DNA of 64,000 nucleotides. It comes from JAHEEL01 sp963836085. Lineage in GTDB: Bacteria; Actinomycetota; Acidimicrobiia; Spongiisociales; UBA5794. Shown here piece by piece: positions 8,452 to 17,861 of the stretch (position 1 is the first letter of the stretch; the number at the start of each line of letters is the position of its first letter). The position numbers were made by a program, and so were the translations under genes. The notes beneath the pieces are model-generated. The model saw only the letters and a program-made list of their open reading frames with translations. It made no database searches and was not told the origin of the DNA. Location of the stretch: NCBI GenBank assembly GCA_963836085.1, contig CAWIHT010000013.1, forward strand, positions 124,001 to 188,000. Direction: 5' to 3'.

Positions 8452-8879
8452 GCGACAGCATTGCCACCTGGGTGATCGCCGGATTCGAAGTGCTGGCAGC
8501 GCTCGGCATCACCGCATACTGGATCACCTGGTTCCGCACTCCCCATGATGAACCGTGGCTCCCCGACGGGTACATCGATCATGAAGCGCCGTTCGTCTTC
8601 ACGGATGCGGTGCTCGCGATCGTGCTCGTCGTCGCAGCCATCCTCCAGGTCACCGAGGATCCCGCTCCGACCTCCGCCGTGTTGGTGACCGGCGGCAGGT
8701 CGGCCGGTGCGTCGCTCGGCCTCATCGCTGCAGGGATGCTTGCCTTCCTCGGGATACTCGATCTTGCCTACTTCGCGAGGACCGGCCTGTTCAAACGCGA
8801 GCACGACGGGATCATCAATGCGGGAGTGGTGGTCAGTGTCTTGACCCTCTCAATCATCCTCGTCGTGCGGTTCTTCTGA
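8448..8879 (+). CDS. Small four-helix membrane protein, unknown function
   Basis: A 143-residue protein with about four hydrophobic segments: near residues 5-25, 52-67, 83-107 and 120-142. I do not recognise the family. The GTG start overlaps the stop of the decarboxylase gene, and its TGA overlaps the ATG of the SDR gene, so the three are tightly coupled. The second loop contains an acidic, proline-containing stretch (PHDEPWLPDGYIDHEAP) on one side of the membrane. A transporter, membrane anchor or sensor role for the operon product is possible but not supported by any motif. Confidence 0.7.
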   Translation: MSDSIATWVIAGFEVLAALGITAYWITWFRTPHDEPWLPDGYIDHEAPFVFTDAVLAIVLVVAAILQVTEDPAPTSAVLVTGGRSAGASLGLIAAGMLAFLGILDLAYFARTGLFKREHDGIINAGVVVSVLTLSIILVVRFF

Positions 8880-9685
8880 TGCAGTACCGGGGCGTCCATG
8901 CGATCGTCACCGGCGGGTCGTCCGGCATCGGGCGTTCGCTCGTCGCCCGTCTGGTGCGCCGCGGGTGTGCGGTCTCGATCCTTGCACTCGACGACGCCGA
9001 CCTCCACCAGGTCGCCGACGAGTACGGCGACTCGACTGGATTCGTCACGACCTATGCCGTCGATGTTGGGAACGAGGCCCAGGTCCGGGCGGCGATAGCA
9101 GACGCCGTTGCTCTCCACGGTCCGTGCGACGTGCTCATCACGTCGGCCGGAATCTCCCGGCCCGGACGGTTCCTCGAGATGCCGGATGGTGAGTTCGAGC
9201 GCCACATGCGGGTGAACTACTTCGGGACGCTGTACGCCATCCGGGCGGTCGCTCCTTCGATGATGGACCGTCGGAGCGGGCGCATCGTCGCGATCTCATC
9301 GGCGGCGGGACTCCTCGGCGTCTATGGCTACTCGGCGTACGGATCGGCGAAGTACGCGGTGCGAGGTCTCTGCGACGTGCTGCGCACCGAGTTGAAGCCG
9401 CACGGCGTGTACGTCGGCTGCGTGTTCCCGACCGATGTTGATACGCCGCAGTTCGCAGGCGAGCAGGAGTTCCTCCCAGAGGAGACGAAGGCGATCGCCG
9501 GCAGCGTCAAGCCGATCTCGGCCGACAGAGTGGCGACCGCCATTCTGCGCGGTGTCGACCGTCGCAGAGCCAACATCTTCACCGACGCGACAACGACGGT
9601 GCTCGACCGCCTGGTCCGCATCGCTCCCGGCCTGACCCAGCGCTGGCTCGACGCGAAGGTAGCCGGCGCAACGACGGACCGGTAG
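8879..9685 (+). CDS. Short-chain dehydrogenase/reductase, 3-ketodihydrosphingosine reductase-like
   Basis: A 268-residue classical SDR. The Rossmann cofactor motif is TGGSSGIG at the N-terminus, the NAG-type motif reads ITSAG, and the active site is Ser (ISSAAG), Tyr154 and Lys158 in AYGSAKYAV. The C-terminal segment with conserved ADRVATAILRGV and the family style (DVDTPQF) resemble 3-ketodihydrosphingosine reductases, which suggests a lipid or long-chain ketone substrate. It is third in the decarboxylase operon with a TGATG overlap, so its real substrate may belong to that pathway. Confidence 0.85.
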   Translation: MQYRGVHAIVTGGSSGIGRSLVARLVRRGCAVSILALDDADLHQVADEYGDSTGFVTTYAVDVGNEAQVRAAIADAVALHGPCDVLITSAGISRPGRFLEMPDGEFERHMRVNYFGTLYAIRAVAPSMMDRRSGRIVAISSAAGLLGVYGYSAYGSAKYAVRGLCDVLRTELKPHGVYVGCVFPTDVDTPQFAGEQEFLPEETKAIAGSVKPISADRVATAILRGVDRRRANIFTDATTTVLDRLVRIAPGLTQRWLDAKVAGATTDR

Positions 9686-9782
9686 GACTCCACCCGACGG
9701 CGGCTGCACGATCGCGCGCTGGCCGGAGCGCCGTTTGGCGGGGCGATGTGGGTGCTTGGTACGCTCCAGTCCGGAGGAGATG

Positions 9783-10454
9783 ATGTCGAGAGTCGTCGGT
9801 GCGGATGTCTGGAAGAGTGGGTGGGTCGCGGTCGCCACGGTCGATGGCTGGATCGCCTCGATTGACGCGTACGAGACCATGGCCGATCTCGCAACGGCCG
9901 AGGCCAAGGCAGAGATCATTGCGGTCGACATCCCGATCGGCTTGCCCGTGGCGCCGCCGCGACCTGCCGACTCGGCGGCCCGGAAGTTCATCGGCGTCCG
10001 ATCGTCCAGCGTGTTTCCGACTCCGCCCAGGGACGTTCTCGAGGCGGAGACGTATCAAGACGCGCTGCGCCTCTCGCGCAAGCGGTACGGGATCGGCCTG
10101 ACGGCCCAGAGCTATGCGCTCCGTCGTCGGATCCTGGAGACCGACGCCGTCGCCCGCACAGATCCTCGGCTGATCGAGATCCATCCGGAGGTCACGTTCC
10201 GTGCCCTCGCGGGGCGGCCACTCAACTCGTCGAAGAAGAGCTGGAATGGGCACAGCGAGCGCCGTCGACTTCTCTCCGGGGTCGGTCTGTCGCTGCCCGA
10301 TCGGCTCCCCGATCCGGTTGGCACCGTTCCTGCCGATGACGTCCTCGACGCAACGGCGGCGGCCTGGTCCGCCGGTCGCTATGCAGCGGGCGTGGCCCGC
10401 TCGCTTCCCGACGAGATGCCGCTTCCCGGCTTCGGCGAAGCGATCTGGTACTAG
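9783..10454 (+). CDS. DUF429 family protein (predicted RNase H-fold nuclease)
   Basis: A 223-residue DUF429 protein. Family marks are the N-terminal VVGADVWKSGWVAV, the acidic VDIPIGLP strand, RSSSVFPTPPR, and EIHPEVTFRALAG followed by K-rich residues; DUF429 is predicted to have an RNase H-like fold with an Asp-based active site (Asp and Glu seen in GADVW, AVDIPIG and EIHPE). GGAGG at 9773-9777 with a five-base spacer favours the second ATG (9783) over 9780. It is monocistronic, with a TACGCT -10-like hexamer just upstream (9760). The biological role is unknown. Confidence 0.8.
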   Translation: MSRVVGADVWKSGWVAVATVDGWIASIDAYETMADLATAEAKAEIIAVDIPIGLPVAPPRPADSAARKFIGVRSSSVFPTPPRDVLEAETYQDALRLSRKRYGIGLTAQSYALRRRILETDAVARTDPRLIEIHPEVTFRALAGRPLNSSKKSWNGHSERRRLLSGVGLSLPDRLPDPVGTVPADDVLDATAAAWSAGRYAAGVARSLPDEMPLPGFGEAIWY

Positions 10455-10588
10455 GAAGACCGATTCGGGCCGAGCGACGGTGATACGGGTATCGCGATGG
10501 CGATGAAGCGGGCAATGTATCGAATCTGTCACCGGGACTCCCTACGCTGAGGCCACGAAATCAATCACTGGAAGAGAGGCCACTCCCC

Positions 10589-11755
10589 GTGGAAACTGCA
10601 CTCATCATCCTGGCTGTGGCCCTCGTTGTGGTCGCGGGTGTGGTCGTCTGGTTCGTGCTCCGCCGAGATGATGCCGCGAGCGCCGAAGCTGACCAGAGGA
10701 TCGAACAGATCCTCACCGCCCAGGCCCGATCCCAGGAGCACCTCTCCGGCCAGTTGAAGATGATGAACGATCAGCAGAACGCCATGGCGTCCGCCACGAC
10801 CAAGGCGCTCCAGGAGTCGTCCGAGCGCTTGACAAAGTCGATGAACGATCGGCTCGAACAGGTCCAAGATCGGATGGGTCAGAGCCTGCAGAAGTCGTCG
10901 AAGGAGACGGCAGAGTCCGTAACGAAGCTGACTGAACGGCTGTCGGTCATCGACCAGGCACAGCAGAACATCACGAAGCTGTCGACCGAGGTGGTCGGGC
11001 TGCAGCACATTCTCGACGACAAGCAAGCCCGCGGCGCGTTCGGTGAGGTGCAACTCGAAGCGATTGTCGAAGACGCGCTCCCGAACTCGGCCTACGAGTT
11101 TCAGAGCGTGCTGTCGAACGGGAAGCGGGCCGACTGCCTTATCAAACTCCCGAATCCTCCGGGGTCGGTCGTCGTTGATGCGAAGTTCCCGCTCACGGCG
11201 TACCGCAACATGCTCAATGCCACCGACGATACAGGCCGTGCGGCATACGCCAAGCAACTCGGCGAGGACGTGAAGAAGCACGTGCGCGACATCTCGCAGC
11301 GCTACATCATCCCGGGCGAGACGGCGGACTCGGCGCTGATGTTCCTGCCATCGGAGGCGGTCTACGCCGAACTGCACGCCCATCACCCGGCGATCATCGA
11401 GGCCAGCTACAAGGCGAGGGTCTACATCGTGTCGCCGACGACGATGATGGCGACGCTCACCACCGTTCGAGCCGTCCTCCGGGACGTCGAGATGCGCAAG
11501 CAGGCAGGGGTGATCCAGACCGAGGTCGGTACGATGCTGACCGATGTTGGTCGGCTCTCGGACCGGGTAACGAACCTTCGACGTCACTTCGATCAGGCCA
11601 ATCGCGACATCGACCAGATCGAGACATCCGCCGGCAAGGTGCAGTCACGAGGGACGAGGATCCACGAACTCGACCTGGGTGAGGCGGAGGAGGCGGTCCT
11701 GCCCGTCCCCGACGACCCCCCGGTCCTGGCTCCCGACCCCACCCTCCTCGACTGA
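10589..11755 (+). CDS. rmuC: DNA recombination protein RmuC
   Basis: A 388-residue RmuC. It has an N-terminal membrane segment (residues 4-25), a long coiled coil (about 35-135) and the endonuclease-like RmuC domain with GAFGEVQLEAIVED, KRADCLIKLP and VVDAKFPL (the D...DAK of a PD-(D/E)XK core). RmuC limits recombination at inverted repeats. The GTG start at 10589 follows GGAAGAGAGG. The stop is followed immediately by a copy of the dispersed repeat described separately. Confidence 0.93.
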   Translation: METALIILAVALVVVAGVVVWFVLRRDDAASAEADQRIEQILTAQARSQEHLSGQLKMMNDQQNAMASATTKALQESSERLTKSMNDRLEQVQDRMGQSLQKSSKETAESVTKLTERLSVIDQAQQNITKLSTEVVGLQHILDDKQARGAFGEVQLEAIVEDALPNSAYEFQSVLSNGKRADCLIKLPNPPGSVVVDAKFPLTAYRNMLNATDDTGRAAYAKQLGEDVKKHVRDISQRYIIPGETADSALMFLPSEAVYAELHAHHPAIIEASYKARVYIVSPTTMMATLTTVRAVLRDVEMRKQAGVIQTEVGTMLTDVGRLSDRVTNLRRHFDQANRDIDQIETSAGKVQSRGTRIHELDLGEAEEAVLPVPDDPPVLAPDPTLLD

Positions 11756-11756
11756 T

Positions 11757-11802
11757 CCGCGAACCCAGGGTTTTCCACCTCGTATTTGGCGCCGTGAGCC
11801 CA
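11757..11802 (+). repeat. Dispersed intergenic repeat, copy A
   Basis: This is a 46-base copy of an element that recurs at 43219-43267 and, inverted, at 46229-46277. All three share the core GCGAACCCAG.GTT.TCCACC followed by TCG.AT and a GCC-rich end. Copy A is the most diverged. It starts two bases after the rmuC stop. Confidence 0.75.
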
Positions 11803-11806
11803 CAGA

Positions 11807-12328
11807 ATGACCGTCAGCACAGAGACCGCCAGGAACATGCCACTGCAGATCATCGAATCATCGAACCGGATCCCGCGGCACGAACACCGAGTCCGCACCT
11901 TCAGCCGCGACTACGACCTCATCATCCGGCTCGGCGATCACTACGCCGTCGAATCGGATGAGACGGTTGTCCTGGTACGGCACGTGGCTGGGGAATTCGG
12001 TGTGGCCGAACCCGGGTTGAGGTTCAACCGGCGTCGCCGGCCGGATACCGGTCAGTGCTGGGCACCGCGCCGAATCGCGAGCGACCTCTACGGCGAGGAG
12101 CGCATCGTGGCGTGGGAGGACCACTATCGGCGTCCCTATCCGCCTGACGGCGAGATCAGGCTCGGGGCGACCACCACGCTGCGGACACTCGGACACGAAC
12201 TCGGCCATCACCTCGTCCACCTGCTCGATCCCCTGCGTACACCCGCTCACGGCAAGGTATGGGTCGGCCGGTTCGACGACGCCATGGAGGCAATCGCCAA
12301 CCAGGTCTGTGCGACGACGACCGGATGA
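11807..12328 (+). CDS. Putative zinc metallohydrolase with HELGH motif
   Basis: A 173-residue protein with a C-terminal HELGHHLVHLL motif (His130, Glu131, His134) and a downstream PAHGKVW histidine that could be the third metal ligand, as in SprT-like/minimal gluzincins. It resembles the small actinobacterial metallohydrolases grouped as TIGR04338, although I cannot confirm the family. No signal peptide is seen, so it is cytosolic. The ATG at 11807 has no strong ribosome-binding site; ATG 11837 is an alternative start. It is monocistronic, downstream of rmuC and a repeat. Confidence 0.65.
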   Translation: MTVSTETARNMPLQIIESSNRIPRHEHRVRTFSRDYDLIIRLGDHYAVESDETVVLVRHVAGEFGVAEPGLRFNRRRRPDTGQCWAPRRIASDLYGEERIVAWEDHYRRPYPPDGEIRLGATTTLRTLGHELGHHLVHLLDPLRTPAHGKVWVGRFDDAMEAIANQVCATTTG

Positions 12329-12585
12329 TCGCCGATACGGGGCAGCAACCCGGCAGGGGAGTGGGTACTCCTTGCCGCTCCAATTGTCGAGATTCCGACC
12401 CTTGCCGGGCCGTCGCGGTCTCGCCATCGTTGACCACGGCATGACTGTCCAGGCACAGACCCGTCCCGATCTCCGGCGTTCGAGGCGTTGCCATCCCCGC
12501 TTGTTGAAGCCGTGTTCTTCAGCGTGCTCGGGCCGGTAGGCGGGGTCGGCTTCTCCGTGATACGCACGCGCTGATCAACGGCAAC
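12329..12585. other. Convergent intergenic gap
   Basis: A 257-base gap between the metallohydrolase gene and the crp-like gene, which converge on it. I see no credible open reading frame, RNA gene or strong terminator hairpin in it. Confidence 0.5.
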
Positions 12586-13263
12586 TCACCGTCCGGCGGA
12601 CGCTGCAAGTCGATCCGCGTCGACGATGGTGATGGTTCGGTAGCCCGTCTCAACCGCTCCGACGCGACGGAGTTCAGAAAGAGATTGGTTGACGGACTGC
12701 CGGCTTGCTCCGAGGAGCCCGGCGAGGGTTGCCTGCGAGAGCTGAACCGTGCCGTACCGATCCGCCTCATCGAGCACCATCTCGGCGACCTGCTCCTTCA
12801 CGCTTCCCCGCATGAGGCGGACTACGCGCCGTTGCGTCGCCTCGAGTTGGTCCAGACCGGCGACAAGCCATCGGATCGCGATCCGCGGGTGGTCGAAGAG
12901 GATGGGGAGGAGCTTCGCCCGATCGAGTCGGAATGCCTCGACGGACGACACCGCACGAGCACTCGACATGTATGGCTGTCCTCGCAGGAGCGCGATGTCT
13001 CCGATAACCGCACCGGGTCCGACGCGGCCGACGATCAGGCGCCCTCCCGTCCGATTGCGGAACAGTTCGACGTTCCCGGTGCGGATCACGTACGCCGCCT
13101 CTGAGTCGGCACTCTCCTTGAAGAGGTGGGTCCCGGGATACTTCTCAACGTACGATCCCGCGTCGGAGAGCGCAGCGAGGTCAGAGGCGGTCAACGGCAG
13201 GTAGTCGGTGCGGCCGAAGGACCGGGCGAGCCAGGCAAGGTGTTGCTCTTCTGCAGTGTCCAT
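12586..13263 (-). CDS. Crp/Fnr-family transcriptional regulator
   Basis: A 225-residue regulator. It has an N-terminal cyclic-nucleotide-binding beta roll (GNVELFRNRTGGRLIVGRVG, GAVIGDIALLRGQPYMSSARA) and a C-terminal winged helix with the recognition region TLAGLLGASRQSVNQSLSEL. The phosphate cassette lacks the full GE.(X)..R-(T/S) of cAMP-binding proteins: it reads GDIALLRGQPYMSSA. The effector is therefore uncertain. No Fnr-type N-terminal cysteines are present. It is a single gene convergent with the metallohydrolase gene. Confidence 0.88.
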   Translation of the reverse strand: MDTAEEQHLAWLARSFGRTDYLPLTASDLAALSDAGSYVEKYPGTHLFKESADSEAAYVIRTGNVELFRNRTGGRLIVGRVGPGAVIGDIALLRGQPYMSSARAVSSVEAFRLDRAKLLPILFDHPRIAIRWLVAGLDQLEATQRRVVRLMRGSVKEQVAEMVLDEADRYGTVQLSQATLAGLLGASRQSVNQSLSELRRVGAVETGYRTITIVDADRLAASAGR

Positions 13264-13302
13264 GTCCGGGCAACGCCGGTCGGACGCTTCGTATTCTCCG
13301 CT

Positions 13303-14907
13303 CTAGGCCAGAGTGCGACCCGAGGGCGCTTGCGGCTGGGCGCGGACCCACTCGCGGATTGCGGCCTGGGCGGCCACATCGTCTTCGTTGTATTCGAGGA
13401 GTCGGGCCCGCTGCTCGTCGTCGCCTGCGATCGCGTCGACGTACCAGAGTTCGGACTGCGCCCCGCCCGGATCGTCGTCGCGCCAGTCGAAGCCGCAGAG
13501 CGGCGCGATGACCTTGAGTGAGTAGCCGTTCGGTGAGACAAAACGCTGCTTGATCCACGACCAGAGGTCGCAGGCATAGCGGTCGAACCAGTCGTCGACC
13601 GATGGGGCAGACCGCATCGAGAGGCCATGACGCTCGGACGCCTCTTTGAGGATCGTCCGCTCGTATCCGGTCCAGTGGTACACCACGACATCGCCGCGTG
13701 CGGCAAGTGCATCGAAGTATCGGAAGAGGCTTTCCACGACCTGTCGTTCACCAGCCGGCGTTCCCGTCCAATTCGAGATGGGTCGGAAGGCGGCGCCGTC
13801 CGGTTCATGGACGAGAAGACCGGCGAGATAGAGGGTTCCGAGGTAGGTCTCCACATCGAAGTCGATCTGGTTGGCCGCGAACGGCAGGGTGAGGTCGACA
13901 CCGGTTCGGCGCAGCAGCGATCCCGATGCGTGGGCCCTGGCTTGGAGGATCGCCTCCTCGCTCACTTCGTACCCGCCGTGGACGGAGCCCGGCTGGAGCC
14001 CCGCCACGTGGGTGGTCGTTGCGACCCCGGAGTCGAGCAGGCGTTTCGTGTCGTGTGCGCCGACCGCCGGGAGGAGCGAGACGTGGTCGATGGCTTCGAG
14101 TTCGTCTCGGCAGTACTCGGCCCATGGACAGGATCGACAGGCCCCGCGCCAGACCGGGGGTATGAGCGGGCGCGTTGGCTGGATCCTGCCGGCTTCCGCG
14201 ACGCGGATGGCGTCGTTCAACGCATCGTGTTGGCGACCGAGTATTGACGGATCACCCGCCCCGAGGTCGACCCACACCGCGAGCAAGGTGTTCTCCGCTC
14301 CGATGACTCCTCCGAGGTGCCGCAGGTTCGCAAAGCCGTGGTGGTCGAGGAGGCGCCAATAGTGGGCCACCTGAAAGAGATCGTTGACGCGGCCGCTGCG
14401 GAAGGACACTGGAGCGCCGTTCGTGTCGTCGAGGTGATCGATCGATGTTGCCCGGGCGGGAATCCCCGACCGTCCGATCGCCTTGTGGTGTTTCACGTCG
14501 ATGGGGGCGTAGCCATCATGGAGCTTGATGAGGAGATCGGGTGCTCCGACGGACTGAAGGCTCTCTTCCGCAAGCCGACCTCCGACGATGATCGGCACTC
14601 CCGCACGAAGCGCCTCGAGGGTGATGGCCTCTCGTTCGGCAGCCGTGACTCCTGAGGCGATCGTGACCGGGACATCGGGGTCGATCGGCTCTCCGGGCTG
14701 TGAGACGACGGCTGGATCCGTTCCTTCGAGGACCCGCGCGACAACGATGTTCTCCCACGCCCGCCCGTCGGCGATTCGCCGTTGCACCACCGGGTCATCG
14801 GCGCGTTCGGTGGCGTTGAAGCGATCATGGTGGATGCGGGTCGGGCATCGCCCGAGCTCACCGCCGCCGATCATGATCAGATTGCCGTGGGGGCTGGCTG
14901 TGCTCAT
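13303..14907 (-). CDS. TM0106-type RecB-like nuclease with RNase H domain
   Basis: A protein of about 534 residues. The N-terminal RecB-like (PD-(D/E)XK) part shows SVGAPDLLIK and YAPIDVKHHK. A cysteine-rich patch (ACRSCPWAEYC) resembles the Fe-S cluster ligands of RecB/Cas4 proteins. The C-terminal part is a DnaQ/RNase H-like exonuclease: IDFDVETYL supplies the first acidic pair, YHWTGYER a middle motif, and YNEDDVAAQ the final Asp. The likely role is DNA or RNA repair nuclease. ATG 14907 (MSTASPHGN) is chosen; the frame stays open to 14970, and neither start has a strong ribosome-binding site. Confidence 0.8.
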   Translation of the reverse strand: MSTASPHGNLIMIGGGELGRCPTRIHHDRFNATERADDPVVQRRIADGRAWENIVVARVLEGTDPAVVSQPGEPIDPDVPVTIASGVTAAEREAITLEALRAGVPIIVGGRLAEESLQSVGAPDLLIKLHDGYAPIDVKHHKAIGRSGIPARATSIDHLDDTNGAPVSFRSGRVNDLFQVAHYWRLLDHHGFANLRHLGGVIGAENTLLAVWVDLGAGDPSILGRQHDALNDAIRVAEAGRIQPTRPLIPPVWRGACRSCPWAEYCRDELEAIDHVSLLPAVGAHDTKRLLDSGVATTTHVAGLQPGSVHGGYEVSEEAILQARAHASGSLLRRTGVDLTLPFAANQIDFDVETYLGTLYLAGLLVHEPDGAAFRPISNWTGTPAGERQVVESLFRYFDALAARGDVVVYHWTGYERTILKEASERHGLSMRSAPSVDDWFDRYACDLWSWIKQRFVSPNGYSLKVIAPLCGFDWRDDDPGGAQSELWYVDAIAGDDEQRARLLEYNEDDVAAQAAIREWVRAQPQAPSGRTLA

Positions 14908-15024
14908 TGGTCTCATTCTCGCATCCGGGAGTGACAGGAATCGAACTGGGTCCGCGCAGGGCAAGGGCACCGGGGCGGCCGAACCCCATGGAACGGTTTG
15001 GGAGGGGCGAGGCTCCGCAGGTTG

Positions 15025-16473
15025 CTATCGGCGCCAACTCTCCCGGTTGAAGAGGATGAGGATGGGGAGGATCTCGAGGCGCCCGACGATCATGAGACCG
15101 GCGAGCAGCCACTTCCCGAGCATCGGGACTTCGAGGTAGTTCCCGGTCGGGCCCACCGAACCGAGTCCGGGACCGACGTTGCCGAGTGACGAAGCGACAG
15201 CGGATACGGTGGAGACGATGTCCATGTCGGGTCCCCAGATCGAGCTGATCACGGCGAGAGCGAAGCTGCCCGTCATGAAGGCGAACATGTAGAGCAGGAA
15301 GAAGGTCTGCACGGCCTCGACGAGTTCATCTTTCAGCGGATTCTTCCCGATGCGGGCGACGAATACGCCGCGAGGATGGATGAGACGGCGGATGTCGACC
15401 CGTGATGCTTCGTAGAGCACCTCGTGGCGATAGACCTTCACGGACCCGGCAGTTGAGCCGGCCATGCCTCCCACGAACATCAGACCGACGATCATGATCT
15501 GGAGCGCGGGCTTCCACAGGCCGAAGTCGGCGGTCCCATACCCGGTCGTGGTGATCATCGAGGCCGAGGTGAACAGCGCATCCCGGATCGTGTCGTGGAC
15601 CGAACCGCCCCACGTACCAACGATCATCACGACCGCCGCCGCCAGCGTCGCTCCGACGTAGACGCGTACTTCGGTGTTCTTCCAATAGACACCTGGATTG
15701 TGGATGGCCCGGAAGTGCAGAGCGAACGACGTGCCGGCCAGGACCATGAATACGATCACGATCCACTGCGAGTAGTTGCTGAAGGCGTTCATCGAGCCGG
15801 CGTTGGTGCTGTATCCACCGGTCGACATCGTCGTGAACGCGTGGTTGATGGCCTCGAAGAGAGTCATGTCCCCGAACCACAAGAGGATCATCTCGATGGC
15901 GGTCAGCGCAACGTAGACGATCCACAGACGCTTCGCCGTCTCTTTGAAGCGCGGTGTCAGTCGATCGGGTGTCGGGCCGGGTGACTCGGCGCGGGCAAGC
16001 TGCACGGCGCCCATGCCGAGCAACGGCAGGATGGCGATCGAGAGCACGATGATTCCCATGCCGCCGACCCACTGGGTGAAGGAGCGCCAGAATTGAATTC
16101 CGTGGGGGAGCAGCGCGGGATCGGGGACGACCGAAGAGCCGGTGGTGGAGAATCCGCCAACCGTCTCGAACACGGCATCGGTGACGTTGGTGATCGATCC
16201 GGTGAGGAGATAGGGGAGGGCGCCGACAAGGCCCATCGCGATCCATGCGAGGGCAACCGCGGCGAATCCTTCACGCGTGCTCAACTCGCCGGGACGGTCG
16301 AACCACCGCCACAGCACGAGACCCAGGATCATCGTCACCGCAGAGGCGGCGACAATCCAGAGCGCGGTCGACCACTCCTGGTAGATAGCCGACACCACGG
16401 CCGAGGCGAGCATCGACACGCCGATGGCGCCGACGACGGCGCCGACGACATGCAGGAGGTGCCGCCAAGACAT
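15025..16473 (-). CDS. trkH: Potassium uptake channel subunit TrkH
   Basis: A 482-residue integral membrane protein of the TrkH/KtrB superfamily. The four pore-loop selectivity glycines are visible in VGGFSTTGSS, TTMSTGGYST, MITTTGYGTAD and SSLGNVGPGLG, with FVGGMAGSTAGSVKVYR as the typical third-repeat linker. It forms the K+ permeating subunit with the TrkA protein encoded seven bases upstream in the same operon. Confidence 0.95.
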   Translation of the reverse strand: MSWRHLLHVVGAVVGAIGVSMLASAVVSAIYQEWSTALWIVAASAVTMILGLVLWRWFDRPGELSTREGFAAVALAWIAMGLVGALPYLLTGSITNVTDAVFETVGGFSTTGSSVVPDPALLPHGIQFWRSFTQWVGGMGIIVLSIAILPLLGMGAVQLARAESPGPTPDRLTPRFKETAKRLWIVYVALTAIEMILLWFGDMTLFEAINHAFTTMSTGGYSTNAGSMNAFSNYSQWIVIVFMVLAGTSFALHFRAIHNPGVYWKNTEVRVYVGATLAAAVVMIVGTWGGSVHDTIRDALFTSASMITTTGYGTADFGLWKPALQIMIVGLMFVGGMAGSTAGSVKVYRHEVLYEASRVDIRRLIHPRGVFVARIGKNPLKDELVEAVQTFFLLYMFAFMTGSFALAVISSIWGPDMDIVSTVSAVASSLGNVGPGLGSVGPTGNYLEVPMLGKWLLAGLMIVGRLEILPILILFNRESWRR

Positions 16474-16479
16474 ATCGGG

Positions 16480-17808
16480 CTAACCCGAAAGGCTCTCGGC
16501 GGCGGCAATGGCCTCCGGCCGGGCGATGACGATCAGGTGATCGCCTTCCTCGATGACGGTGCTGCCGCGCGGCACAAATGCGGTGTCGCCGCGTTGTACG
16601 CCGCCGATGATCAGCGACTCGGGTGGGTTGAGATTGTTCAGGGTCTTGCCGATCGCGGGACTGCCCGGGCGTACCTCGAGCTCGATGGCCTCAGCATCCG
16701 AGTCCGAGAAGGTCGTGACGGAGTGGATGATGCCGCGCCGGACGAACCGGAGGATCTCGTTCGCTGCCGAGAGGCGGGAGCTGACGGTTGCGTCCAGGCC
16801 GGCGCCGCTGAGCAGCCCGACGAGCTCGGTGTTGGTGAACCGGGCGATGACTTCGCCGGCTCCGAGTTCCTTCGCCACCAGGCACGCAAGGAGGTTGTTG
16901 CCGTCCCAGCCACTGAGAGCGAGAACCGAATCCGCCGCGTCGACACCTTCGGCCATGAGGAGCTTCGGATCCGTCGGGTTGCCGCACACGGCCACCACCC
17001 GAGGCAGGCGCTCTGCGATGAGGTGACAGCGTTTCCGGTCTTCGTCGATGAGGGTTGTCGAGATGCCGTTGTCGGCCAGCATCGCTGCGGTGACCTGGGC
17101 GAGGCGGGTGGCGCCCAACACGATGACCTTCTCGGCAGCCTTGTCGCTGATCCCGAGCAGCTCGTATGCCTCCGCCGTCTTGTTGGCTTGTGCCATCAGC
17201 AACACGTGGTCATGCGCTTCGAGCACGGTCGAACCTCGGGCGATCATGGTCTCACCGTGACGGATCACTGCGACGACGAGCCAATTCCAGCCGTCGACGG
17301 CCCGGCGGAGTGCGGCCAGCGTGACGCCGACGAACGCAGCGTCGGGTGCCACATACGCACCGAGAAGAACCAACTGTCCATCGGCAAACTCGACAAGGTC
17401 GGAGATGGCGCCCCGCTTGACGAGCCTGAGGAGGTCACGTGCCGCCGCCTCGCCAGGATCGATGATGAAGTCAACGCCGAGTTCTTCGACTTCGGCTTTG
17501 AGCTCCGGGTCCTCGACGCGCGCGACCGTTCGTGGGATGCCGATGCTGGTGGCCGCACTACAGGCGAGGACGTTGATCGCATCCGATGAGCTGACCGCGA
17601 TGAGCAAATCGGCGTCGTTGAGTCCGGCCTTGACAAGCGTGGAACCCGACGCGCCGTTGCCGTTGACGACCATGCAGTCGATCTCGGATTGCACTTCGCT
17701 CGCGCGCTGCTCATTGGACTCGACGAGGACGATGTCCTGGCCCTCGAGTGCGAGTCGTTCCGCGAGATACGACCCGACGGCCCCGGCCCCTACGATGACA
17801 ATTCTCAT
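16480..17808 (-). CDS. trkA: Trk potassium uptake regulator TrkA
   Basis: A 442-residue cytosolic gating subunit with two RCK units. RCK_N 1 starts MRIVIVGAGAVGSYLAERL (NAD-binding GxGxxG) and is followed by a TrkA_C domain (about 135-215). RCK_N 2 starts KVIVLGATRLAQVTAAML and keeps GxxxxA rather than a full GxGxxG. The second TrkA_C ends with RGSTVIEEGDHLIVIARPE. It precedes trkH in the same operon and controls it by nucleotide binding. Confidence 0.95.
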   Translation of the reverse strand: MRIVIVGAGAVGSYLAERLALEGQDIVLVESNEQRASEVQSEIDCMVVNGNGASGSTLVKAGLNDADLLIAVSSSDAINVLACSAATSIGIPRTVARVEDPELKAEVEELGVDFIIDPGEAAARDLLRLVKRGAISDLVEFADGQLVLLGAYVAPDAAFVGVTLAALRRAVDGWNWLVVAVIRHGETMIARGSTVLEAHDHVLLMAQANKTAEAYELLGISDKAAEKVIVLGATRLAQVTAAMLADNGISTTLIDEDRKRCHLIAERLPRVVAVCGNPTDPKLLMAEGVDAADSVLALSGWDGNNLLACLVAKELGAGEVIARFTNTELVGLLSGAGLDATVSSRLSAANEILRFVRRGIIHSVTTFSDSDAEAIELEVRPGSPAIGKTLNNLNPPESLIIGGVQRGDTAFVPRGSTVIEEGDHLIVIARPEAIAAAESLSG

Positions 17809-17861
17809 TGGCCAGGCAGGATAGGTGCGCGGCGAGGCCGGTACGAACTGGTCTGGTGCGG

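Noticed and set aside
14914..14990. tRNA-like string (GGGAGTGACAGGAATCGAAC) on the minus strand next to the RecB-like gene
   Set aside because: It resembles a T-loop and acceptor end, but the T-stem does not pair and no matching 5' acceptor, D-arm or anticodon arm is found; at most a chance similarity.
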